23,225 nucleotides of DNA, taken from IMG/VR virus record IMGVR_UViG_3300029914_000144, positions 1 to 23,225 of that record; one strand, 5' to 3'. A model generated the notes under the pieces. It was not told where the DNA came from, made no database searches, and was given only the letters and a program-made list of their open reading frames with translations. This stretch comes from a virus. Below are positions 6,654-14,187 of the stretch, piece by piece (the first letter of the stretch is position 1; the number at the start of each line of letters is the position of its first letter). A program made the position numbers and the translations under genes.

Positions 6654-7204
6654 TAAAACAATGTTTATGGTCGGGTGGTTTAGATTCAACATATATGATC
6701 TTTAAGTTATTAAGTGAAGGACATCATGTTGATGCTTATTATATTAAATTAACTGATAATACACAACAAACCAAACGAGAATTATCAGCAATTAATAAAT
6801 TGGTTCCATTATTATCAAAATTTGATTTTTCATATAAAGGTATATTATCTGAATTTTCAGTTAGAGAAATATGTTCAGATATTACTATGCAACAAGCACC
6901 TATTTGGTTATTATCTTCTTATTATTTGTCTGGACCAGTGAATATTGGATATGTAATGAATGATGATTCAATTAGTTATTTGAATGATTATTATTCTATT
7001 ATTAGTTCTTTAAATTTACTAAGAACTAAACCACTGATAATAGAATTTCCATTAATAAAAATTAAAAAAGAAGACATAATAAAAAATTTACCATTAATTT
7101 ATAAAAAACATATAACATATTGTTCGTCAATGAAACGCAATAATTGTGGAATATGTGCATCATGCATAAGATATAAATCACTACTTAAAGGATTATTAAA
7201 ATAA
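6650..7204 (+). CDS. QueC-like PP-loop ATPase (7-cyano-7-deazaguanine synthase family)
   Basis: QueC turns carboxydeazaguanine into preQ0 using ATP. Here SGGLDST (residues 8-14) is the PP-loop that binds ATP, and Cys158, Cys166, Cys169 and Cys172 form the C-terminal zinc site (C-x7-C-x2-C-x2-C) typical of QueC. The protein has 184 residues, shorter than bacterial QueC (about 225-230), and I do not find the conserved PGRN motif; at that place it reads QQAPIWLL. So it may be a diverged relative with another substrate. Phages use preQ0-type bases to modify their DNA against restriction, but no partner (QueD, QueE, FolE, DpdA) is in the window. It overlaps uvsY by 4 bases and the AAA+ gene by TAATG. 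Confidence 0.75.
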   Translation: MIKQCLWSGGLDSTYMIFKLLSEGHHVDAYYIKLTDNTQQTKRELSAINKLVPLLSKFDFSYKGILSEFSVREICSDITMQQAPIWLLSSYYLSGPVNIGYVMNDDSISYLNDYYSIISSLNLLRTKPLIIEFPLIKIKKEDIIKNLPLIYKKHITYCSSMKRNNCGICASCIRYKSLLKGLLK

Positions 7205-9237
7205 TGAAAAATGAAGATGATATGTTAAATGATTTACTATCCGATGAATCATCTGGAAGAGAATCTCAAAATAATAAAGAAGTAGCGGCTGCTTCACCTT
7301 TTTGGGATGACATTGATTCCAATGAAGATAACGAAAAGGCTTTTGAATTTAAACAATGGCAAGTTGGGGCCAATGATATTTTTCGTCCAGCAGGTATTAC
7401 TCGCGCTACTATTCCTCCCGGCGTATATGATTTTGATCGTGATGATAGCGGGGTTTTTGCTAAGAAAATCAAAGTTATTACAGATAATCTGATTGAATTA
7501 CCAGATAATTCAAGCGAACGAGTTCTTATAGGTATGCAAAAATTCTGGAATATGGAAGATCGTTATAGAAAGCATGGACTTTTATATAAAAGGGGAATTT
7601 TACTATGGGGTCCACCGGGATGTCATGCTAAAGGAACTGATATAGTTATGTATAATGGTTCTATTAAAAAAGTTGAAGATGTTATTGTTGGTGATCTTTT
7701 ATTAGGCCCAGATGGAAAATCTCGCACAGTTCTTGGTTTATGTAGAGGAAAAGATGAAATGTATAAAATAACTCCAACAAAAGGAGAAGCATTTGTAGTT
7801 AATGGAAATCATATTTTATCATTGACCAGATCAAGATTACGAGATAATAGATATCCTTCCATTCTTAATACAACAGTAAATGAATATATTAATTTAACCA
7901 AATGTAGCCAAAGATCATTTAAATTATATCGATCTAAGGCAAATGAATTTTCTTCATCTATTAATGTAAAAGAACCATATTTATTAGGTGTTTGGTTAGG
8001 CGACGGTAGTGCTGATCGAGCAGCAATTACTACTGCTGATATAGAAATTAAAAATTTAATTTTTTCATATGCTAAAGAAAATAATTTACATATACGCGAA
8101 GACAAACAAGGAAATAGTTTATGTTCTACTTATTTTTTCTCTGGAGATGGTGGAGCAAAAGGGTGTAATAGTTTTATAAATTTACTTAAAGAAAATAATA
8201 TATTTGAAAATAAACACATTCCAGAATCATATATGACTGCATCTATTACTAATAGATTAGAAATATTAGCTGGATTAATTGATACTGATGGGGGTAATGA
8301 AGGTTCATGGAGGCCATCATCAAAACGACTTAACAAAAATAATAAAGGTTATTTTTCTATAACTCAAAAACGAGAAATTCTTTCAAATCAAATTGTTCGT
8401 CTTGCTAGAAGCCTTGGATTTGGAGTAACAATAAAGAAAGTAACAAAAACATTAAAATCAAGAAATTTTATTGGACAATATTTTAGGATTTCTATATATG
8501 GTGATATTCAAAGAATTCCAACTAAGATATTACGTAAACAATCAAATGCTGGAAATCCAAACAAGGATCATTTAAGAACTGGAATAAAAGCAATCGAATC
8601 TCTTGGTATTGATAATTATTATGGTTTTACATTATCAGATGATCATTTATATATGACCGGTGATTTTAATGTTCATCATAATTCCGGTAAAACCGCAACT
8701 ATTTCATTGTTAAACAAATGTCTATTAGATAAGGGTGGAATCGTAGTAATGTGTGATCATCCACGAATTACATCACAGGGATTGGAAGCAATAAGACGTA
8801 TTGAACCAACTCGCAGAATTATCTGTATTATGGAAGATATTGATGAAATCATTGACAAGTATGGCGAACATGATTTATTAGCTCTATTAGATGGAGAAAA
8901 TCAAGTAGAAAATATTGTAATGTTGGCCAGCACTAACTATCCTGATAAACTTGGAGCACGTATTGTAAATCGTCCAAGTCGCTTTGATGAACGTATTTTT
9001 GTTGGTATGCCAACAACAAATGCACGTCATGCATATTTAAAGAATATTTTGGGTGATATTGATGAATTAGATAAGTGGGTCAATGACACCGAAGGTTTAA
9101 GTATTGCCCATCTTCGTGAAATGACCGCCGCAGTTCGTTGCCTTGATCAAGACTATGATTTAGTTTTGGCAAGATTAAAGAAAATGAAACAGAAAATTAA
9201 AGCTGATTCAGATTCAGAAGGAAAGGTTGGATTCTAA
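7204..9237 (+). CDS. AAA+ ATPase interrupted by an intein
   Basis: The gene encodes 677 residues, of which residues 140-493 are an intein, so the spliced ATPase has 323 residues. The first part ends in GILLWGPPG and the second begins SGKTATISLL; joined they give the perfect Walker A GPPGSGKT. Walker B is IICIMEDID, followed by a sensor-1-like MLASTNYP and an Arg-finger-like NRPSRFDERI. The N-terminal 50 residues are acidic and probably disordered. The protein belongs to the classic AAA clade, but its substrate is unknown; position between uvsY and small genes suggests DNA metabolism. Without splicing the P-loop is broken, so ATPase activity should depend on intein removal. TAATG couples it to the gene before, and the next ATG follows its stop by one base. 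Confidence 0.88.
   Translation: MKNEDDMLNDLLSDESSGRESQNNKEVAAASPFWDDIDSNEDNEKAFEFKQWQVGANDIFRPAGITRATIPPGVYDFDRDDSGVFAKKIKVITDNLIELPDNSSERVLIGMQKFWNMEDRYRKHGLLYKRGILLWGPPGCHAKGTDIVMYNGSIKKVEDVIVGDLLLGPDGKSRTVLGLCRGKDEMYKITPTKGEAFVVNGNHILSLTRSRLRDNRYPSILNTTVNEYINLTKCSQRSFKLYRSKANEFSSSINVKEPYLLGVWLGDGSADRAAITTADIEIKNLIFSYAKENNLHIREDKQGNSLCSTYFFSGDGGAKGCNSFINLLKENNIFENKHIPESYMTASITNRLEILAGLIDTDGGNEGSWRPSSKRLNKNNKGYFSITQKREILSNQIVRLARSLGFGVTIKKVTKTLKSRNFIGQYFRISIYGDIQRIPTKILRKQSNAGNPNKDHLRTGIKAIESLGIDNYYGFTLSDDHLYMTGDFNVHHNSGKTATISLLNKCLLDKGGIVVMCDHPRITSQGLEAIRRIEPTRRIICIMEDIDEIIDKYGEHDLLALLDGENQVENIVMLASTNYPDKLGARIVNRPSRFDERIFVGMPTTNARHAYLKNILGDIDELDKWVNDTEGLSIAHLREMTAAVRCLDQDYDLVLARLKKMKQKIKADSDSEGKVGF
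7621..8682 (+). mobile_element. LAGLIDADG intein inside the Walker A loop
   Basis: The 354-residue intein starts with Cys140 (TGT at 7621) and ends with His-His-Asn before Ser494, the usual splice junction residues. The N-terminal splicing domain has CHAKGTDIVMYNGSIKKVED and a block-B-like VNGNHILSL. Two LAGLIDADG motifs are present: YLLGVWLGDG (residues 259-268) and LAGLIDTDG (355-363). Both keep the catalytic Asp, so the endonuclease may be active. The C-terminal block reads YYGFTLSDDHLYMTGDFNVHHN-like and ends in the penultimate His and final Asn. The frame is intact throughout. Insertion in the P-loop, the most conserved site of the gene, fits intein biology. Confidence 0.93.
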
Positions 9238-9238
9238 T

Positions 9239-9397
9239 ATGAAAACAATTGACTTAGTTGATAATATTAATATTGACTTTGATGAAGAAGAGCAAGACCT
9301 TGTAGCACTTTCAATGAAAGATGTTAATGAAGGAAGACTTTACTATCTAGAACAGACCTATTTCGATCCAAACGACAATGGCAATCAAGGAGCATGA
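9239..9397 (+). CDS. Small acidic protein of 52 residues
   Basis: A short frame, MKTIDLVDNINIDFDEEEQD to NDNGNQGA, fills the gap between the AAA+ gene and the next gene. It begins one base after the AAA+ stop and its TGA overlaps the next ATG as ATGA. This exact fit, and the lack of any other use for the stretch, support it as a real gene. It is acidic, with a helix-forming middle (ALSMKDVNEGRLYYLEQTYF). I recognise no family. AGGAAAGG lies about 12-20 bases upstream in the end of the AAA+ gene; otherwise translation is probably coupled. Confidence 0.75.
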   Translation: MKTIDLVDNINIDFDEEEQDLVALSMKDVNEGRLYYLEQTYFDPNDNGNQGA

Positions 9398-9642
9398 AAG
9401 ATAAAAATAGAGTAGAATTAAAGATTGGAGATTATATAAAAATTTCTACCACTGGTAGGGTTGGAATTATTGTTGATTTTTTTGATGTTTGGGATATAGA
9501 TGCATATATATGGTCTGCAAGAATACGTCTTATTGATGCAAACTCTGATGGAGTATATAATACTCCCTTAATGTCTGAGGATTGTGATGTGTTTGAAAAG
9601 TTATCTGATGAGCAAGCAATGCTATATTTATTGGAACAATGA
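9394..9642 (+). CDS. Small SH3-like beta-barrel protein, function unknown
   Basis: The 82-residue protein has the look of a small beta-barrel: KIGDYIKISTTGRVGIIVDFFD is a typical KOW/SH3-like opening with the Gly turn, followed by further strands (AYIWSARIRLIDA) and a short helix (SDEQAMLYLLEQ). Such domains bind nucleic acid or protein, but nothing here tells which. An AAGGAG lies only one base before the ATG, which is unusually close, so the 4-base overlap with the gene before it suggests coupled initiation. Its own stop overlaps the next ATG in the same way. Confidence 0.7.
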   Translation: MKDKNRVELKIGDYIKISTTGRVGIIVDFFDVWDIDAYIWSARIRLIDANSDGVYNTPLMSEDCDVFEKLSDEQAMLYLLEQ

Positions 9643-9899
9643 TAAATACTAATATGAAGGAAAAGACTAAATCATTATTAGAATCATTGATTAATATGGC
9701 TCCAACCCAAGATACTTCTTTAATCATTGAATCTCGTGGAACTCATATTATAGCCAGTGCTATTCAATTTCTTAATTCTATTCAAGAAAATTATGGCGCT
9801 GAAATGGCAGAAGATTTAGAGAAGAGATTACTTAGTAGTATTCGAAATAGAAATAATGGAAAGTTTGTTCGTGGCACAAAATCCCTAATTAAAAATTAA
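9639..9899 (+). CDS. Small helical protein of unknown function
   Basis: The 86-residue protein is mostly helical: KSLLESLINMAPTQ, then an amphipathic stretch with IIASAIQFLNSI and EDLEKRLLSSIRNR, then a basic end (GKFVRGTKSLIKN). It may bind nucleic acid by its basic tail, but no family is recognised. Two starts are possible: ATG 9639, overlapping the upstream stop (ATGA), or ATG 9654, which lies at the predicted +1 of a late promoter box. It is the last gene of the + strand operon. Its TAA shares bases with the TAA of the convergent kinase-like gene (common bases 9896-9899), so there is no intergenic terminator. Confidence 0.7.
   Translation: MINTNMKEKTKSLLESLINMAPTQDTSLIIESRGTHIIASAIQFLNSIQENYGAEMAEDLEKRLLSSIRNRNNGKFVRGTKSLIKN
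9641..9648 (+). promoter_or_regulatory. NATAAATA late-promoter-like box, ATG at predicted +1
   Basis: GATAAATA is followed by five bases and then ATG 9654-9656, in frame with the gene that opens at 9639. The predicted +1 is the A of that ATG, so late transcripts could be leaderless and start at residue 6. Confidence 0.45.
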
Positions 9900-10534
9900 T
9901 AAGCATATGGATCAGTTATAACAACTGTTCCATCTTGTCTTTGCATAATATTCCCACTATGCATATCATTACAATGACCACCAATATTTCTTCCTGCGAT
10001 TCTCGCCGCTCTTACTAAAGATGGATTTTTTCTAAAATAAGCTATTACTTCTTTAGTATTTTTAATTCTTGACCAATCTTCTTCAAAAATTTTATATATT
10101 TCATTAATATTGGTGGTTGGCATATCCATAATCTGAGATATCAATTTTGCAAATATTTTATTATCCATAGATATTGGATGTAGTTTTTCAATGAGATAAA
10201 CATAATAAGTATTCATATATCCGTCTCTATCTGGAAATTTCATGCTCTTCATATCACTTATTTTAGGAAAATGTTTATTTCTATATTTTTTAATTACAGA
10301 TGCATAATCAGCAAATGCTGAATCTGGATTCAAATTAATTTTAATAACATAATTCTTTTTTGGATTTCCATATACAGCACTAAAAGCACCGGGATCAGCC
10401 AACATAGTCCATCCCAATTTTTTAAGTTTTTCAGATAAATCAGAATTCATTCTGTTGGGAGTTTTGTAATAACCGGCAACAGCAGTTGTTAGAGGATTTC
10501 CAATTTTCGGTTTGTATAATTCATTAAGTAACAT
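9896..10534 (-). CDS. Kinase-like protein (paralog C)
   Basis: The 212-residue protein belongs to the same family as the genes at 4599, 5234 and 10544. In order it shows MLLNELYKPKIGNP, a glycine-loop-like GAFSAVYGNP, VIKIN, KHFPKISDMK, YYVYLIEKL, then CNDMHSGNIMQRQ and VITDPYAY. The Asp and Asn of the catalytic loop and the Asp of ITDP are kept. GGAG precedes the ATG by 8 bases. It is the last gene of the long - strand run and ends by overlapping the convergent gene at 9899. Its last 52 bases are identical to those of paralog D. Substrate unknown. Confidence 0.75.
   Translation of the reverse strand: MLLNELYKPKIGNPLTTAVAGYYKTPNRMNSDLSEKLKKLGWTMLADPGAFSAVYGNPKKNYVIKINLNPDSAFADYASVIKKYRNKHFPKISDMKSMKFPDRDGYMNTYYVYLIEKLHPISMDNKIFAKLISQIMDMPTTNINEIYKIFEEDWSRIKNTKEVIAYFRKNPSLVRAARIAGRNIGGHCNDMHSGNIMQRQDGTVVITDPYAY
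9897..9948 (-). repeat. 52-bp identical tract in paralogs C and D, copy 1
   Basis: Identical to 10545-10596. It covers the end of paralog C, coding for the final MQRQDGTVVITDPYAY and most of the stop region. The neighbouring sequence of the two genes is much more different, so this looks like recent gene conversion or selection on the C-terminus. Confidence 0.95.
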
Positions 10535-10543
10535 TATAATCTC

Positions 10544-11155
10544 CTAATAAGCATATGGATCAGTTATAACAACTGTTCCATCTTGTCTTTGCATAAAATT
10601 TTCACTGTGTAAATCTAAACTATGACTTTTTACCCCATAAGCAACTATTTTTAATGCTTTAATCAATTCTGGGTTTTTTCTTAAAAGCAATGGAATACCA
10701 GTTGATCCCAATAATTTAGCAAACCCGATAGATAAATCAGTATTATCTAATTTATAATCTAAATTTATCAAATGAAAAACCCAATCAAATATTTCTTCAT
10801 ACTTACCTGCACGTTGCCGTGGAATTTTAATTAGCTTCTCAATTAAATAAATATTATAATATCTATTTCCAATTTTCAATTGCTTCTCATCACTTATCTT
10901 TGGAAAATGTATATTCGGAATTTTATGAATTATCTTACTATATGTTTCAAAAGCTCTATCTCTTGTAGTGTTAATTTTTAGAACATATGATTTATTTTTA
11001 TTTGCATATATTACATTGAATGATCCTTGACCAATTGGTTTCCATCCAAGTTTCGCAAGGCCAACATCTAAGTCACCGGCTACAGAAAACTCATTTTTTA
11101 CTGTAGAAATTACTTTATCATTAATCTTGGGTTTATATAATTCATTAAGATTCAT
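10544..11155 (-). CDS. Kinase-like protein (paralog D)
   Basis: The 203-residue protein is the most diverged of the four. It starts MNLNELYKPKI, with GQGSFNVIYANKNKSYVLKIN as glycine loop and Lys, IHFPKISDEK, YYNIYLIEKL, then SLDLHSENFMQRQ and VITDPYAY. The residue after SLDLHS is Glu where the others have Gly, but the Asp/Asn pair is kept. ATG 11155 is chosen over 11173 because GGAGG precedes it, it overlaps the gp15 stop as TAATG, and paralog C starts with the same residues. So it should be translated together with gp15. It ends in TAG, the only amber stop I found among the genes here, and paralog C begins 9 bases further on in the same frame. Confidence 0.75.
   Translation of the reverse strand: MNLNELYKPKINDKVISTVKNEFSVAGDLDVGLAKLGWKPIGQGSFNVIYANKNKSYVLKINTTRDRAFETYSKIIHKIPNIHFPKISDEKQLKIGNRYYNIYLIEKLIKIPRQRAGKYEEIFDWVFHLINLDYKLDNTDLSIGFAKLLGSTGIPLLLRKNPELIKALKIVAYGVKSHSLDLHSENFMQRQDGTVVITDPYAY
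10545..10596 (-). repeat. 52-bp identical tract in paralogs C and D, copy 2
   Basis: Partner of 9897-9948; covers the 3' end of paralog D. Identity ends abruptly at both sides. Confidence 0.95.
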
Positions 11156-12576
11156 TATAAAATTAACCTCCAAGATGAACTATCATAAGGTCCGTTCCAT
11201 CCGCGTATCCAAATATTTCCATTCCATTGATATTGCAAATTTGTGGTGTCATCAAAAACAAACTGAATATTTCCAGTATTACTTGATGCTGAAAAGGTCG
11301 TAACCCATGAATTTCCAGTGTAAGTAATAATATCATTAGTATTTGCAGATGCATTACTATTTCCTGTATCATATGGCCACTCAGAACCAATCGGAGAAGT
11401 AATTAAATAACTATCTCCAATATTTGCATTGGATAATCCATAACCCGGAGCAACATTTTCTGGATTCACAACGGTAATAATCGATGGAAGAGTATTAACA
11501 GGTAATGTTGCAATATTTGCATTATATAGAAGAATGGTTGAATCAGTTGGATCAATTGTAATTGTTCCTAATATTTCGTCATCACTATTGTTATATGATA
11601 ATCCAATCATTGAAACACCGGGTCTCATTGCTCCATATGCATCTAAAACCCCAGTCCAATCCAAAGGATTTCCATAGAAAAATGGTTGTGGAGATACATT
11701 TGCAAGATTCGATGAACTAATAGAATCACTTGCGTTCCAAAAAGCATCTGGCCCATCTGGATGAGTAACATTTGAGTTAGCTACTTGTGGAAGAACTTGT
11801 ATTTGTCCATTGTTTACAAATAAACCATAATTATTAAATGTAACCACTTGTCGAGTTCCAATCACAAGATCATTTAAATCAGTAGTTTCATTAATATTCA
11901 TAATTACTTTGAAAATTACGCCCATTTTACTAACTTGTGCAGGAAGTGACATCCATATTGGAGCTTCAAAAGACAAAGAACATACATCATACGAGCTATC
12001 ATTACCTTGTCCAACTGGAATTGTTCTATTTGACCATGTTACATCTTGTAATTCAAGATAACTTAAACTTTCCCAATCTAAAAAATTATCATTTCGCTGT
12101 ATTTCTAAAGCAGGATTAAATAATGGTAATATTTGTTCCAGTATTTGCATTTTTTGTTGAGTATTTGAAGTTACGATATCTACTGCAATTGACAATTGGT
12201 ATGGAACTGGCATAAAACGCTTAATATTGTATGCATTTGCTTGTTGGGGTAAAAATGCCCCAACGTTTGCATCCCACTGTCTTGTTCTAACTGATAAAGT
12301 ATCTTCAAATGTTGGAGCTTGAGTTCTAGGTCTATCAAATTTTAGATTTTTAATATAAACACTGATCATTGGAAAAGAAGGCATAACATTTTCACTATTC
12401 AAACGAGCTATTGTTGCGGCAGAAAAAGTTCCATCTCCCCATATAACAGGAACAGTAGAATATAATTGATTACCATTAGAATCTAATGAATACGCAACGG
12501 TAAATTCGCTAAAGAGACGAATAATTTGAAGAAGCCATTTGCGTATATTTTGGTCGTAAAAATAATTTTGACTCAT
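11155..12576 (-). CDS. 15: Tail sheath stabiliser/completion protein (T4 gp15-like) with C-terminal extension
   Basis: T4 gp15 caps the tail tube and sheath and joins the tail to the head. The N-terminal part (about residues 1-225) matches its pattern: YFYDQNIRKWLLQIIRLFSEF, then VPVIWGD, YQLSIAVDIVTSNTQQKMQILEQILPLFNP (121-154 region) and a strand-rich end with SLSFEAPIW. T4 gp15 has 272 residues; this one has 473, with about 200 extra. The extra part ends in a beta-rich module (about 383-473) with NIGDSYLIT, NDIITYTGNSW and repeated WNG motifs, like exposed surface domains on phage virions. The gene follows gp17, as T4-like phages keep these genes close. A GATAAATA box lies 5 bases before the ATG and there is no Shine-Dalgarno sequence. 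Confidence 0.75.
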   Translation of the reverse strand: MSQNYFYDQNIRKWLLQIIRLFSEFTVAYSLDSNGNQLYSTVPVIWGDGTFSAATIARLNSENVMPSFPMISVYIKNLKFDRPRTQAPTFEDTLSVRTRQWDANVGAFLPQQANAYNIKRFMPVPYQLSIAVDIVTSNTQQKMQILEQILPLFNPALEIQRNDNFLDWESLSYLELQDVTWSNRTIPVGQGNDSSYDVCSLSFEAPIWMSLPAQVSKMGVIFKVIMNINETTDLNDLVIGTRQVVTFNNYGLFVNNGQIQVLPQVANSNVTHPDGPDAFWNASDSISSSNLANVSPQPFFYGNPLDWTGVLDAYGAMRPGVSMIGLSYNNSDDEILGTITIDPTDSTILLYNANIATLPVNTLPSIITVVNPENVAPGYGLSNANIGDSYLITSPIGSEWPYDTGNSNASANTNDIITYTGNSWVTTFSASSNTGNIQFVFDDTTNLQYQWNGNIWIRGWNGPYDSSSWRLIL

Positions 12577-12581
12577 ATAGA

Positions 12582-12589
12582 TATTTATC
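12582..12589 (-). promoter_or_regulatory. NATAAATA late promoter box before gp15, ATG at predicted +1
   Basis: GATAAATA on the - strand, then five bases, then the gp15 ATG (12576). The predicted transcript begins at the start codon. It lies between the gp17 stop and the gp15 start. Confidence 0.6.
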
Positions 12590-12595
12590 TATAAC

Positions 12596-14182
12596 TTAGT
12601 AATATCTATTTGAAGAAGTGCTCATTATAAACGGCAAAGGCATTGCATTTTCACCAATATCTCGTATATCCTGTAATTCGGGAATATAATCTTTTAATGT
12701 TTCCATCATTCGTATGATTACTAGCATTGAACATACTAAATCATCCGTGCTTCCAATTTTTGCTTGATAAGTATTACCTATACTTACAAATGTTTTTAAT
12801 TCACTAATTAATTTCTTGCTATATAAAAATATTTTCTTGGATTCGATTAAACTTTTTAACTTAGCACAAGCAGTTAATTTACTAGTATTTGTTGTGTTAA
12901 ATCCTTTTCTAAACTTTTTACTTTGTCCCAGTTTTACTGGTTCGCTTAGAAAAACACCGGGAATGTTTTCTTCTCCAATATTTCTAATGGTAACTAAAGT
13001 TGCTTCTCCAACTGTATTTGATTCGATAGACCAGTAAACATTAGTTGTTTGTTCAGTAATAGATACTAAGTATGTAGTAATTTCCTTTAATAAATCAACT
13101 TGTTTTTCAATACTAGTTTTATTATTACACCATTCTGCAATTTGTGTATTTGTATTTGCTTCTAATACTTGTATAGCTGCTAGATTTCCTCCAGTTCCAA
13201 TACTTGGATCAAGAGCAACAAGATAAATATTCCCTTTTTTGGGTTTTTTATACCAACGAATTTGGCCTTGTAATTCTATTGGTTCTATGCCTGATAATTG
13301 ATTCAAAACAAATGGATTGATTAAGGTCTCAGAATCAATAATAAACTCACAATTATGTTCCCTTAAAAATTTTTCTTCACCTATATCAGATTTTTCTACA
13401 TCAGCCCATTTTTGATCTCTTTCTGGATGTTCACTCCATATTGCTTTAAATGCTTTAAAACCATTAACTCCTAAACCATCAGATAAAGTATTACCGAATT
13501 CATCTTCTGTTTTATTAGCATTATGCCAAATTTCTGAAAATTGATCCTCATCACTCTGTGGTGTTGAAGATATGATAATTTTTCCTCCTGTAGATAAAGT
13601 AGGAGAAATAGAAGCCCAAAACTCTTTTTGAATGTTTTGCGGAACTGATGCTAATTCGTCAACAAAAAATAATCCAACCGAATAACCACGACCAGTTGTT
13701 GGGGTTGTAGTTTGTGCAATAATTCTTGATCCATTATCAAATGAAATAGATTGTTTATTATATTCAACGGTTCCTGCACGTAAAAAATCTGGCATGAATT
13801 CATATGCATATTTTATACGAGCCATAATTTCAGACACAAAACGCCCAGTGTGAGCGGCAATTAATATTGTCATATCTGGAACAAAAGTTGCATACCATAA
13901 AACGTAACCACCAACAGTTGTAGTTTTTCCTAATTGTCTTCCGCATAAAAGCACACTTTTTCGATTATTCTGAATTATATCTAACATTCTTTCTTGATAA
14001 TCATATGCTTTATATAAGGTTTTTCCTTTTATCGGATGTCTAGTATAATAATAATTATTAATAAAATATTGACAACCAGATATAGGGTCTGCGCATTTAG
14101 CAAACTCTTCAAGGTCATGCTTAGTATATTTTGTTTTTTGATGTGGCTTTTTAATTAATGAGTAATCAGTGGAAATGTTCAT
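12596..14182 (-). CDS. 17: Terminase large subunit (T4 gp17-like)
   Basis: Gp17 is the motor ATPase and nuclease that cuts concatemeric DNA and packs it into proheads. The 528-residue protein shows Walker A GRQLGKTT (81-88), Walker B LFFVDE (171-176) with the catalytic Glu, and a coupling motif IIISSTP (202-208). The RNase H-like nuclease follows: ALDPS with Asp325, SIESN with Glu387, and STDD with Asp480/481, the expected metal-binding triad. T4 gp17 has 610 residues; the N-terminal region is shorter here. Upstream lies a probable homing endonuclease gene separated by only 13 bases, and those 13 bases are exactly a TATAAATA box plus five bases. No Shine-Dalgarno sequence is seen, so late mRNA may be leaderless. 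Confidence 0.93.
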   Translation of the reverse strand: MNISTDYSLIKKPHQKTKYTKHDLEEFAKCADPISGCQYFINNYYYTRHPIKGKTLYKAYDYQERMLDIIQNNRKSVLLCGRQLGKTTTVGGYVLWYATFVPDMTILIAAHTGRFVSEIMARIKYAYEFMPDFLRAGTVEYNKQSISFDNGSRIIAQTTTPTTGRGYSVGLFFVDELASVPQNIQKEFWASISPTLSTGGKIIISSTPQSDEDQFSEIWHNANKTEDEFGNTLSDGLGVNGFKAFKAIWSEHPERDQKWADVEKSDIGEEKFLREHNCEFIIDSETLINPFVLNQLSGIEPIELQGQIRWYKKPKKGNIYLVALDPSIGTGGNLAAIQVLEANTNTQIAEWCNNKTSIEKQVDLLKEITTYLVSITEQTTNVYWSIESNTVGEATLVTIRNIGEENIPGVFLSEPVKLGQSKKFRKGFNTTNTSKLTACAKLKSLIESKKIFLYSKKLISELKTFVSIGNTYQAKIGSTDDLVCSMLVIIRMMETLKDYIPELQDIRDIGENAMPLPFIMSTSSNRYY

Positions 14183-14187
14183 ATTAC

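Noticed and set aside
6650-7204. QatC-type defence gene
   Set aside because: QatC is QueC-like, but no other Qat partner genes are near and the protein is short; a phage QueC relative is simpler.
7266-8336. Open frames on the - strand inside the AAA+/intein gene
   Set aside because: They lie fully under a gene with strong motifs and have no plausible protein features.
10544-10546. Reassigned TAG codon
   Set aside because: One TAG is used as a stop and the other (2394) lies in a leader; all other genes end normally with TAA or TGA and no frame needs readthrough.
11156-11173. Earlier start for paralog D at 11173
   Set aside because: The shorter start matches paralog C, has GGAGG before it and overlaps the gp15 stop as TAATG.
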